DNA of 6,621 nt from positions 1-6,621 of the forward strand of contig DAOVDY010000041.1 in NCBI GenBank assembly GCA_030669265.1, read 5' to 3'. Positions 1 to 6,458 of this stretch are shown here, piece after piece. Numbering within the stretch: the stretch's first letter is position 1; each line of letters opens with the position of its first letter. The notes under the pieces were generated by a model. The model did no database searches and was not told the DNA's origin. It saw only the letters and a program-made list of their open reading frames with translations. The DNA comes from Desulfobacteraceae bacterium. GTDB taxonomy: Bacteria > Desulfobacterota > DSM-4660 > Desulfatiglandales > B25-G16. The position numbers and the translations under genes are program-made.

Positions 1-729
1 GCATGTTGGGCACACATAAACGCACCCCCCGCAGTTAATGCATCTATCTGCCAATCTCTCCCAGAAGTCCTCATCAGCCTTTTCCTCTTTTAGTATCTCA
101 ATGGCATTTTTGAACCCGGGTTTATTGTCTTGTGAATGTAGGGCCTTGCTCTTTATTTTCTCCAGCTTTTTTCTATCCTCTTCAGCGCCTTGTTCAAAAT
201 ATTTGTTTGCAAGAATTTCTTCTCCATGCTCACTGCCGGCAATAGCTATATAATAATCACCGGTATCAAACAATTGAACATCATATCCTGTTTCCAGATA
301 TGGCATTCCTCCTGCGTCGATGCAGAAACATGTATCGCTTGGCGGTTCATTGCAGGCAATAACAATAGTGGACACCTCCTTCCTTCTTGATAGGTAATGT
401 GGGTCAATAATATCATCCCTTTCCATGAATCTATCTGTAAGTTGAATTGCCTTCATTTCACAGGGTCTTATCCCAAAGAGTAACTTCTTTGAAGAGTCAA
501 TAATTTTCGAAATATTCTTTTCTCTGAAAGATATGATTTCTTCTGTTTGTGGGACTAAAACGACTTTTGCTGAGATCGTTGTTTTGCCTATATCTCCAGT
601 ATATACGCCATCTTCCAGAGGCATAAACATAAGATCTCTATCCTCCACCCTCTGAGGGCAAAATACCTTCTCTATCTTGTTCCTTTCTCTGAGAAAGGGC
701 AAAACATTATCTTTTTTTAATCTTTTCAT
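1..729 (-). CDS. Iron-sulfur beta subunit of the formate dehydrogenase complex, HydB/AsrA-like (3' end missing)
   Basis: The visible part is 243 residues from the ATG at 729-727, with no stop before the window edge, so the C-terminus is missing. Seen in sequence: FGIRPCEMKAI around residues 85-95, a Cys group C126, C134 and C136 (ACNEPP then TCFC), and a first ferredoxin-type motif C230-x2-C233-x2-C236-x3-C240 at the cut end. By family knowledge this arrangement is that of sulfhydrogenase beta subunit (HydB) and anaerobic sulfite reductase subunit A (AsrA), cytoplasmic proteins with two C-terminal [4Fe-4S] clusters that pass electrons between a catalytic subunit and a flavin/NAD(P) subunit. 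A second cluster motif is expected beyond position 1. The start is decided by AGGAGG five bases upstream; the ATG shares one base with the TAA of the catalytic gene (TAATG), implying translational coupling. The specific role with formate dehydrogenase is inferred from operon position. Confidence 0.82.
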   Translation of the reverse strand, partial: MKRLKKDNVLPFLRERNKIEKVFCPQRVEDRDLMFMPLEDGVYTGDIGKTTISAKVVLVPQTEEIISFREKNISKIIDSSKKLLFGIRPCEMKAIQLTDRFMERDDIIDPHYLSRRKEVSTIVIACNEPPSDTCFCIDAGGMPYLETGYDVQLFDTGDYYIAIAGSEHGEEILANKYFEQGAEEDRKKLEKIKSKALHSQDNKPGFKNAIEILKEEKADEDFWERLADRCINCGGCVYVCPTC

Positions 730-2762
730 TATATCCTCCTGATGCTGACAGCACAACTGAATTCCGGTATCTTGGCAACAGGGTCAATAGCGCAAATGGT
801 CAACTCATTAATATTCTTCTCACTGTAGTGAAAGGTACTGAAAACCATAGATTCTGGAATATCCTGTTTTATCTGCACCGGCAGATGGAGTTCGCCCCGT
901 CTGGACTCCACAGTCACTATGCTTCCGTCTGTTACCCTCAACCGTCGGGCATCTTTGGAGTTCATCTCTAAAACAGCCTTGGGTGCCTCTCTTTCAAGTA
1001 TGGAGATCTTCCTGGTCATGGTCCCTGTGTGAAACTGAAAGCCTACCCTCCCGGTTATGAGCGTGAATGGATATTCTTCATCCGGGACCTCTGCTGGTGG
1101 AATATATTCCCTGGCATCAAAGGCACCTAATCCTCGAGCAAATTGGTCTTTATGTAAAAACAGTGTCCCAGGATGGTCCTCATTGGGACAGGGCCAGGAT
1201 AAACCCCAGGAACCCTTGAGGCGACTATACGTAATCCCTGCATAAGAGGGTGTGACCCTGTTTATCTCATCCAAAATTTCAATTGGGCTATCGTAATTCA
1301 TGGGATAGCCAACCCTGGACGATATTTCACAAATGATCTTCCAGTCTGGTAACGTCCCCCCAAGAGGTGCTATTGCCTGCCTGGAAAGCTGAACACGTCT
1401 CTCTGTGTTTGTAAATGTTCCCATTTTTTCCGCAAAGCTTGCAGCAGGTAAAACCACATGGGCAAGCCTGGCTGTTTCTGTTAAAAAGATATCCTGGACT
1501 ACAAGGAGATCCAGCTTCCTCAATGCCCTGGACACATGTCGCGCATCAGGGTCACTTACAACGGGATTTTCGCCCATGACATAAAGGGCCTTAATATCTC
1601 CTCTTTCAGCCGCATCTATCATCTCTGTAAGAGTCAATCCGGCTTTGTCATTAAGGTCATTCACACCCCATTCTTTCTCAAATACTTCTCGGATCTTTGG
1701 ATCTGTCACAGATTGGTAGCCTGAATATACATTTGGCAAGGCCCCCATATCACATGCCCCTTGTACATTATTCTGTCCCCTAAGAGGATTTACTCCGGTA
1801 GAAGGGTATCCCACATGGCCGGTAAGCATGGCCAGATTGGCGCATGATTTTACATTGTCAGTTCCGGCAACATGCTGAGTTATTCCCATAGCATATATGA
1901 TCATTGATCTTTTAGCTTTGGCATAGATTTCAGACGCCTTTCTTAGAGAATCTTTATCAACACCGGTTATTTCAGCTACTCTATCCGGCGTATATGTGGC
2001 AACAACAGCCTTAAGCGGTTCATAGTTTTCTGTTCTGTCTTTGATAAATTCTTTGGCCTCCCATCCTTCTTCTAAGATAATATGCATTAAACCATTTAAT
2101 AAGGCTACATCACTTCCCATTTTGTGCCTTAAATGGAGAGCGGCAAATTTCGCCAGTTTTATTTCTCGAGGATCAGCAACGATAAGTTTGGCGGCCTTTT
2201 GCCTGACAGCCTGAATGATCCTGGATGCAATCATTGGATGCTGTTCTGTTGTATTAGAACCAATGACGAAAAAGACCTCAGCATCCTCAAATTCCTGGAT
2301 CGAATTCGTCATAGCGCCGCTCCCAAAAGTGGCAGCCAGCCCGGCCACCGTTGAAGCGTGTCAGAGACGGGCACAGTGGTCAATGTTATTGGTCTTGAAA
2401 GCTGCCCGTGCCATCTTCATAAAAATATAATTCTCTTCATTGGTTAGCTTTGCTGATGATAAAAATGCCAGGGCACCGCTCCCATATTCTTTTTTTATGC
2501 TGATCAACTTGTTTGCAACCAGATCAAACGACTCACCCCACGTGGCATCTCTGGCAATACCACCGTATCGGATCATCGGTGATGTTATCCTTTCCGGATG
2601 ATTTATAAACTCATGAGCTCTCCACCCTTTGACACAAAGGGATCCCTGACTTACCGGATGCCCACGGCTTGGTATGACACCAACCGCCCTCCCTTCTTTT
2701 TCATCAAGATAGAAATTGCACCCGCACCCACAAAATGGACATACGACCAATGTTTGGGACAT
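729..2762 (-). CDS. fdhA: Selenocysteine formate dehydrogenase, catalytic alpha subunit (UGA read as Sec134)
   Basis: Reading the in-frame TGA at 2361-2363 as selenocysteine gives one 677-residue molybdopterin oxidoreductase, close to E. coli FdhF (715 aa, Sec140). It interconverts formate and CO2 at a Mo/W bis-MGD centre. Seen: an N-terminal [4Fe-4S] motif C8-x2-C11-x3-C15-x27-C43; Lys45 after the last cysteine (equivalent of FdhF Lys44); HCARL-Sec134-His135; and GVNPLRGQNNVQGACDMG, whose Arg328 matches catalytic Arg333 of FdhF. The dinucleotide-binding C-terminal domain is present to the end (about 560-677). No twin-arginine signal or membrane segment is seen, so it is cytoplasmic. The ATG at 2762-2760 follows AAGGAGG (2770-2776) by seven bases and shares one base with the upstream TGA (TGATG). 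The redox partners are probably the two flanking gene products. The physiological direction, and Mo versus W, cannot be read from the sequence. Confidence 0.95.
2331..2349 (-). promoter_or_regulatory. Bacterial SECIS hairpin downstream of the Sec codon
   Basis: Numbering the U of UGA as 1, bases 15-33 (GGUGGCC, loop GGGCU, GGCUGCC) can form a seven-pair stem including two G-U pairs. The E. coli fdhF SECIS stem also begins at base 15, and its SelB-contact bases U17 and G23 are matched here. Base 24 is G rather than U, so the apical loop differs from E. coli. An alternative GUGGC/GCCAC pairing shares the region. The fold was drawn by eye, not computed. Confidence 0.8.
2361..2363 (-). other. In-frame UGA selenocysteine codon (Sec134 of the formate dehydrogenase)
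   Basis: The minus strand reads GAC CAC TGT GCC CGT CTC TGA CAC GCT TCA, giving DHCARL-U-HAS. E. coli FdhF has CCARV-U-HGPSVAGL at the same place, and Cys variants of the family have Cys there. The frame stays open and homologous on both sides, so this is a recoded stop. It requires SelA, SelB, SelC and SelD, none of which is in the window. Confidence 0.95.
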
Positions 2763-3610
2763 CAGATTGCCTCCTTGATATGATTAATCTCTGAATATTT
2801 AAAGACTGGCCCATCTGTACAACAATAGTATTCTCCGATTGCACAATGACCGCATTTTCCCACGCCACATTGCATCATCCTCTCTAAGGACACAAATATT
2901 CTCTCCGTTGGAATATTTCTCTTTAGTAATTCTTGAACAACAAAGCGATACATTATCGGAGGTCCACATAGGCCACAAAAAGTAGTTTCGGGATTCAGTT
3001 CAACTCGCTCAAATAAACCGGTAACCACTCCAATATATTGTCGCCAGATGCCCTCTTCATCTACATCAACACTTAAAAGGTACTTGATATCTGTTCTATT
3101 CATCAAACCTAAAAGCTCATATTTAAAGAGTATGTCATCCGGGTTTCTGGCACCATACATCAAGACCAAATCACCAAAACTCGCACGGTCATCAAGAATG
3201 GCCTGCAGGAGAGAACGCAAAGGCGCCATGCCTAACCCTCCAGCAACAAGCAAAAGATCCTGACCCTTTAAAAGATCCATGGGAAAACCTCTTCCAAAAG
3301 GGCCTCTTAAGGCAATAAGATCCCCCTTCTGTAATTCAAATAGGGCGCTGGTCACCGAACCGGCCTTCCTAATACAGATTTCAATGATTCCTGGTCTTGT
3401 GGGCGGTGATGAAATTGATATGGGGGCCTCTCCAACGCCTAACACAGTCACCTCAACAAATTGACCAGGGGCATGAGAAAAAGATCTGGCCACATCTTCA
3501 TCAACAAATTTGAGCTGAAAAAGTCTGTGGTCGGTCATCTGAGGTAAAATTCTCTCAATCCTGACCATATTGGGCTGAAAGATCAAATCAATGTCTTCTT
3601 TTCTCTTCAT
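2762..3610 (-). CDS. FAD/NAD(P)- and [2Fe-2S]-binding gamma subunit, HydG/AsrB-like electron-transfer protein
   Basis: A 282-residue cytoplasmic protein of the ferredoxin-NADP reductase fold with a PyrK-type [2Fe-2S] tail. Seen: a flavin-domain segment GQF (49-51) and APISIS (62-67, in place of the usual RxYS), RGPFGRGF (102-109), the nucleotide-binding loop GGLGMAP (124-130), CGLCGPP (212-218), and a cluster motif C248-x4-C253-x2-C256-x7-C264 followed by DGPVF. By family this matches sulfhydrogenase gamma and anaerobic sulfite reductase subunit B, which exchange electrons between NAD(P)H and Fe-S partners. I chose the ATG at 3610-3608 because GGAG (3617-3620) lies six bases upstream; an in-frame GTG at 3622 would add four residues but overlaps that ribosome site. 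It is first in the fdh operon, its TGA sharing one base with the fdhA ATG. NAD versus NADP preference is not readable. Dihydroorotate dehydrogenase subunit PyrK is the main alternative, made unlikely by the neighbours. Confidence 0.88.
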   Translation of the reverse strand: MKRKEDIDLIFQPNMVRIERILPQMTDHRLFQLKFVDEDVARSFSHAPGQFVEVTVLGVGEAPISISSPPTRPGIIEICIRKAGSVTSALFELQKGDLIALRGPFGRGFPMDLLKGQDLLLVAGGLGMAPLRSLLQAILDDRASFGDLVLMYGARNPDDILFKYELLGLMNRTDIKYLLSVDVDEEGIWRQYIGVVTGLFERVELNPETTFCGLCGPPIMYRFVVQELLKRNIPTERIFVSLERMMQCGVGKCGHCAIGEYYCCTDGPVFKYSEINHIKEAI

Positions 3611-3636
3611 CTCGAACTCCACTTTTTTATTCTCAT
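3607..3636 (-). CDS. Possible 9-codon leader ORF (MRIKKWSSR) ending on the gamma start codon
   Basis: An ATG at 3636-3634 is preceded, four bases upstream, by GAAGG (3641-3645). It runs nine codons, MRIKKWSSR, and stops at a TGA (3609-3607) that overlaps the gamma ATG in an ATGA arrangement. This geometry is typical of translational coupling. The peptide is too short for homology and could be a chance ORF in AT-rich sequence. Its codons do not show a run of one amino acid that would suggest classical attenuation. Confidence 0.25.
   Translation of the reverse strand: MRIKKWSSR
3617..3621 (-). promoter_or_regulatory. Ribosome binding site that decides the gamma subunit start
   Basis: TGGAG lies six bases before the ATG at 3610. 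It favours the ATG over the in-frame GTG at 3622-3620, which overlaps this site and has only AT-rich sequence just upstream. Confidence 0.6.
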
Positions 3637-3668
3637 TTAACCTTCTTTTTGCAGCTGAAATAAATTAG

Positions 3669-3816
3669 GACGCAGACCCGCCTGCCAGACGGCGGGCAGG
3701 TTTTCGCAGACCTGCCCGCCATGCGAGTCCGCAAGGCGAGGCGGGCGGGTACCCGCAGATAATTATTCTATTAGTTCTTTATATTTAAAAAATCTTGATA
3801 ACCTGCGTTTATCTGC
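3669..3816. repeat. Composite intergenic repeat: CGCAGA / GCAGATAA motifs around a GC-rich insert
   Basis: CGCAGA occurs three times in direct orientation, at 3671-3676, 3705-3710 and 3754-3759. GCAGATAA at 3755-3762 is matched by an inverted TTATCTGC at 3809-3816, and CGCAG at 3671-3675 by CTGCG at 3803-3807. From memory, related GGACGCAGAT/AACGCAGATAA palindromes are frequent intergenic repeats in many bacterial genomes; that link is not verified here. No coding capacity is seen. The element fills most of the gap between the signalling block and the fdh operon. Confidence 0.5.
3676..3750. repeat. GC-rich nested palindrome (REP/MITE-like hairpin element)
   Basis: The inner arms are a perfect 10-bp inverted repeat, GGCGGGCAGG (3691-3700) and CCTGCCCGCC (3711-3720), separated by 10 nt. 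The outer arms ACCCGCCTGCC (3676-3686) and GGCGGGCGGGT (3740-3750) pair over 11 positions with one T/G mismatch that would wobble in RNA. A competing hairpin CCTGCC (3681-3686)/GGCAGG (3695-3700) also exists. The block is strikingly GC-rich within AT-rich flanks. On the minus strand it is 83 nt beyond the kinase stop and 65 nt before the gamma start. No T-run follows it, so it is not a standard intrinsic terminator, though it could stall or separate transcription units. Confidence 0.8.
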
Positions 3817-3833
3817 ATACAAAAAGGTATTTC

Positions 3834-4937
3834 CTATATATTAAACTTGGGAAAGCTAATTTTAAAGGTTGTTCCTTCACCGAACTTGCTTTCCACATCA
3901 ATCATGCCAGTATGTGCATCTACCATCTTTTTGACAATAGATAACCCCAGTCCGGATCCCTTTATAGGGGCATTTCTCCTGCCATCAACGCGATAGAATT
4001 CTTCAAATATTCTTGAGAGATGCTCCTCTTTCATCCCTAAACCGTTATCACTGATCTCAACCCATACCTCGTGGTCTTTTTCATATAACGCTACTTTAAC
4101 CCAGCCGCCTACCTTATTGTATTTTATGGCATTACCGATCAAATTGGTAAAGATCTCTTCCAAAAGCATTTTGCTTCCCTGTATAGGGGGCAAATCCTTA
4201 GGGGTGTCAAGGCTAAGGCTTACCTTTTTTTCTTCGGCCAAGGACTTTAATACCTCAATAGATTCCCTTGCAACATCCGATAAATTAATATCTTGAAAAT
4301 GCTCTGCTATTTTCATGGGATCAAAGGTAGCAAGATTGAGCCATCGACTAAGTAGCTCAAGCAATTCCTTAATTCTTATGTCGCAGCGATCGATCATCTC
4401 CTTGGCTTCTGAAGAAATTTCACCAGCCATGCCCCCAAGGATTACTTCCAGATATTGCACTGTGGCCGCTAAGGGGGCTCTCAATTCATGGGAGACCAAG
4501 GAGATCATATTTCTTCTTCTCATCTCTCTTTCTACCCTTAAGGCCTCGCTTTCTAAAAGCAAATGCCTTCTCTCCAGTCCCCGTGCAACAATAAGAAGAA
4601 TTTCGTCTGGCGTAAAAGGTTTGGGTATAAAATCATAGGCACCTCTTTTCATTGCATCCACTGCAGAAGATACTGTGGCATAACCTGTGATCACAATCTT
4701 GATAACATTTGCGTCTGAACTCTCTATTTCCTCCAAAACAGCCATGCCGCTCATGCCTGGCATCTTTAAATCGACCAACACAAGGTCCGGCCGAAATTCC
4801 TTAAAAAGACTCAATCCTATATCACCGTCTTCCGCACTTTTTACAATATGCCCCTCTGCTATCAAGATTCGCTTGCAGGAATCCCGTATCACCTTTTCAT
4901 CATCTATGACTAATATACGAGCTTTATCGACTGACAT
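3834..4937 (-). CDS. Receiver-histidine kinase hybrid (N-terminal receiver, HisKA, HATPase), soluble
   Basis: 367 residues in three parts. The receiver (about 6-120) has acidic D12/D13, phosphoacceptor D56, T84 and K106 (IPKPFTPDE). A helical linker follows (about 120-140). The dimerisation/phosphotransfer helix carries H150 in SHELRAP. The ATP-binding domain (about 215-365) shows the N box with N269, DNGLGM (297-302), F311/F314 and GSGLGLS (327-333). All catalytic residues look intact. There is no membrane segment and no PAS, GAF or other sensor domain, so by inference its input is probably phosphoryl transfer to its own receiver or a protein partner. It could act as an intermediate in a relay with the upstream receivers. 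The ATG at 4937-4935 has AGGGG upstream; an overlapping ATG four bases earlier is out of frame. It is the last gene of the signalling block, with a 125-nt gap on its upstream side. Confidence 0.92.
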   Translation of the reverse strand: MSVDKARILVIDDEKVIRDSCKRILIAEGHIVKSAEDGDIGLSLFKEFRPDLVLVDLKMPGMSGMAVLEEIESSDANVIKIVITGYATVSSAVDAMKRGAYDFIPKPFTPDEILLIVARGLERRHLLLESEALRVEREMRRRNMISLVSHELRAPLAATVQYLEVILGGMAGEISSEAKEMIDRCDIRIKELLELLSRWLNLATFDPMKIAEHFQDINLSDVARESIEVLKSLAEEKKVSLSLDTPKDLPPIQGSKMLLEEIFTNLIGNAIKYNKVGGWVKVALYEKDHEVWVEISDNGLGMKEEHLSRIFEEFYRVDGRRNAPIKGSGLGLSIVKKMVDAHTGMIDVESKFGEGTTFKISFPKFNI

Positions 4938-4967
4938 TCATAGCCCCTATTGATTTTCAGAAAAATA

Positions 4968-4973
4968 ATTATA
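4968..4973 (-). promoter_or_regulatory. Weak candidate -10 box upstream of the hybrid kinase
   Basis: A TATAAT hexamer lies about 30 bases upstream of the hybrid kinase ATG within a 125-nt AT-rich gap (4938-5062). I see no good -35 (nearest match ACAAGG at 17-nt spacing), and such hexamers are common in AT-rich DNA. The gap itself is the best reason to suspect a separate transcript start here. No convincing terminator hairpin was seen in the gap. Confidence 0.2.
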
Positions 4974-5062
4974 GAATTGAAAAATTATCTCCTTGTTTGT
5001 TTTTTAATGGCTGAGGGTGAGGTTCTGTGAAATTTAATTTTTGAAAATATATAAATGAAAGC

Positions 5063-5449
5063 TCAAATAAGTCTCTTCACCTTATCTAACAGCGCCTCTG
5101 CACTGATTGGTTTTTGCACATAGTCCTCTGCATCCAGATACTCTCCGTCTGTCTCGGGATTAAATTTAAGGCCTGTCACCTCTGTAACAGCAGTTATAAT
5201 GATAACTGGGATGCTTCTATAACGATCATCATGTTTTAAATCGTAACACATATTAAAACCGTCATCATATTTTTCCATCATTACATCCAGCAGTATTAAA
5301 TCCGGCATCTTATCCTCGATTGCTTGCATGCCATCTTTTACATTGCCTGCCACATCGACATCATAGTTTGCACTTGACAAAATTTTTTGAATCGCAGTAG
5401 AAAAATCGGGATCATCATCAACAATAAGAATCCTTTTCTTTTGAGTCAT
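5063..5449 (-). CDS. Single-domain CheY-like response regulator with lengthened beta4-beta5 region (RR3)
   Basis: A 128-residue protein that is only a receiver domain. Acidic residues D11/D12 sit in ILIVDDD, the phosphoacceptor is D55 (LILLDVMM), T86 follows beta-4 (VIIITA), and K113 is in VQKPIS. The spacing T86-K113 is 27 residues, against 22 in the other three receivers here. The extra residues fall in an acidic stretch, NPETDGEYLDAEDY (97-110), next to the face that usually binds partners. I start at the ATG at 5449 because GGGAG (5457-5461) is seven bases upstream and only 14 bases separate it from the previous stop; a TTG at 5500 would add an unlikely 17-residue basic extension overlapping that gene. 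With no output domain, it probably acts by protein contact or as a phosphate carrier or sink. Confidence 0.9.
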   Translation of the reverse strand: MTQKKRILIVDDDPDFSTAIQKILSSANYDVDVAGNVKDGMQAIEDKMPDLILLDVMMEKYDDGFNMCYDLKHDDRYRSIPVIIITAVTEVTGLKFNPETDGEYLDAEDYVQKPISAEALLDKVKRLI

Positions 5450-5463
5450 ACCTCTTCTCCCTT

Positions 5464-6090
5464 TTACCAGATTTCTGCGCTCAGCCGCTGTTCGAGCCAA
5501 AGCTTCTGATTTGGCTTAAGCGTCCCTATGTTTTTCTCTATCCACTCAATGTCGCCGGTTAGCAGAGCAAGTTTCTCAGGTCCTGTCAGATCATATTCCT
5601 CGAGAGCTTTAACCCCATGATAGAGCAAGTTAGCGATGAATTTACTATCAGATGCTGCCCTCTCGAGGATTGTAATCATCTCCTCCTTGTGAATCAGAGC
5701 CTGTTCCTCCGGGGGCTTGGTAGCAGCTATATCAAGCGCTGAGGACACTGCCTTAATAAGTTGATCAGGAGTAAATGGCTTTTCTATATAATCTGCTGCA
5801 CCAAGTTTCATTGCCTGTACTGATGACCGGACTGAGGCGTAACCGGTAATCATAACAACAGGAAGGGATGGATTGGCCCTCTTAATATCCCTTAGAACCC
5901 TCATCCCTCCAATATCCGGCATACGGATGTCAGTGAGCACAATGTCGTATTCTTTCTGTATGGCCTGATTCAATCCCTCACGTCCACTGAGTGAGACATC
6001 TACCTTGTAGTCCTCATCAGTAAGTATCTTACGGACACTATCTAAAACAACTTGTTCATCATCAATTACCAGGGCCTTCTTTTTTTTCAT
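5464..6090 (-). CDS. Response regulator with an unassigned helical C-terminal domain (RR2)
   Basis: 208 residues. The receiver spans about 5-120, with acidic D10/D11, phosphoacceptor D54 (VLTDIRMP), T82 (VMITGYAS) and K104 (IEKPFTPDQ). After a short linker (KPPEEQ) comes an about 75-85-residue C-terminal region predicted by eye to be helical, containing LTGPEKLALLTGDIEWIE (168-185) and ending WLEQRLSAEIW. It has no helix-turn-helix, AAA+, GGDEF, HD-GYP or kinase motif that I can see, so the output is unknown. From memory, similar tails occur on receivers of sulfate-reducing bacteria, but I cannot name a domain with confidence. The ATG at 6090-6088 has AAGGAGG six bases upstream. It overlaps the end of RR1 by 29 bases, in a different frame, across a run of eight A residues. 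Confidence 0.9.
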   Translation of the reverse strand: MKKKKALVIDDEQVVLDSVRKILTDEDYKVDVSLSGREGLNQAIQKEYDIVLTDIRMPDIGGMRVLRDIKRANPSLPVVMITGYASVRSSVQAMKLGAADYIEKPFTPDQLIKAVSSALDIAATKPPEEQALIHKEEMITILERAASDSKFIANLLYHGVKALEEYDLTGPEKLALLTGDIEWIEKNIGTLKPNQKLWLEQRLSAEIW

Positions 6091-6454
6091 GGTTATCCTC
6101 CTTCTGAATTACCTGGCGAATTGTTTCGAGAAGTTCGTCAGGCGTAAATGGTTTGGCAATAAAGGCGGCTGCTCCCATTTTAGCGCCATCGGTGATAGTA
6201 TCAGGGGTAGGATAACCGCTCATGACTATAATAGGTACATCAGGCCATTTTTCCTTAACCTTTTGTATAAGATATATACCATCGTGCTTAGGCATCTTTA
6301 CATCTACGAGCAGAAGATCAAAAACCTCCTTTTTCATTGCCTTCAAAGCCTCATCTGCACTTGGGACAAGATAGACGTCAAAACCATCTTCCTCAAGCAC
6401 CTTCCGACAGCTATTGAGAACGACTGGCTCGTCATCTATAACTAATATTTTCAT
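6062..6454 (-). CDS. Single-domain CheY-like response regulator (RR1)
   Basis: 130 residues. A receiver domain with acidic D7/D8 (LVIDDEP), phosphoacceptor D51 (LLLVDVKMP), S79 in the Thr/Ser switch position (IVMSGYP) and K101 (IAKPFTPDE). A short charged tail (QKEDNHEKKEGPGN) follows, with no output domain. The ATG at 6454-6452 lies four bases after the stop of the upstream kinase; AGGAGG sits inside the kinase end at a rather long spacing of about 12 bases, consistent with coupled translation. The pairing suggests that this is the direct partner of the upstream kinase (inference). Its 3' end overlaps RR2, and deletion of a single A in the shared A8 run would fuse the two receivers into one reading frame. 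Confidence 0.9.
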   Translation of the reverse strand: MKILVIDDEPVVLNSCRKVLEEDGFDVYLVPSADEALKAMKKEVFDLLLVDVKMPKHDGIYLIQKVKEKWPDVPIIVMSGYPTPDTITDGAKMGAAAFIAKPFTPDELLETIRQVIQKEDNHEKKEGPGN

Positions 6455-6458
6455 GGTA

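Noticed and set aside
38..390. Plus-strand open frames opposite the beta subunit, and similar plus-strand frames elsewhere (for example 4315-4638 and 6089-6445).
   Set aside because: They are antisense to well-supported genes, have no recognisable motifs, and lie where the minus-strand protein family accounts for the sequence.
2349..2375. The TGA as a nonsense mutation or frameshift dividing the dehydrogenase into two genes, the second starting at a GTG at 2348.
   Set aside because: No frame change occurs, the position is exactly that of the family selenocysteine, a SECIS-like hairpin follows, and no ribosome binding site is visible for the GTG.
3672..3687. A sigma-54-like site on the minus strand (TGGCAGG...CTGC) upstream of the fdh operon.
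   Set aside because: The GG to GC spacing is 11 instead of 10, the -12 element is poor, and the match lies wholly inside a palindromic repeat arm that explains the bases.
3676..3750. Intrinsic terminator for the signalling block.
   Set aside because: Strong stems exist, but no T-run follows on the minus strand (the sequence continues CTGCGTCCTAATT), so only a looser boundary role is possible.
3671..3759. CRISPR-like array from the three CGCAGA copies.
   Set aside because: The repeated unit is only six bases, the spacings are irregular, and the spacers are arms of palindromes.
5450..5500. Longer RR3 start at the TTG at 5500, adding 17 residues.
   Set aside because: It uses a rare start, overlaps RR2 by 37 bases, and the added basic segment precedes the normal receiver beginning; the ATG at 5449 has a good ribosome site.
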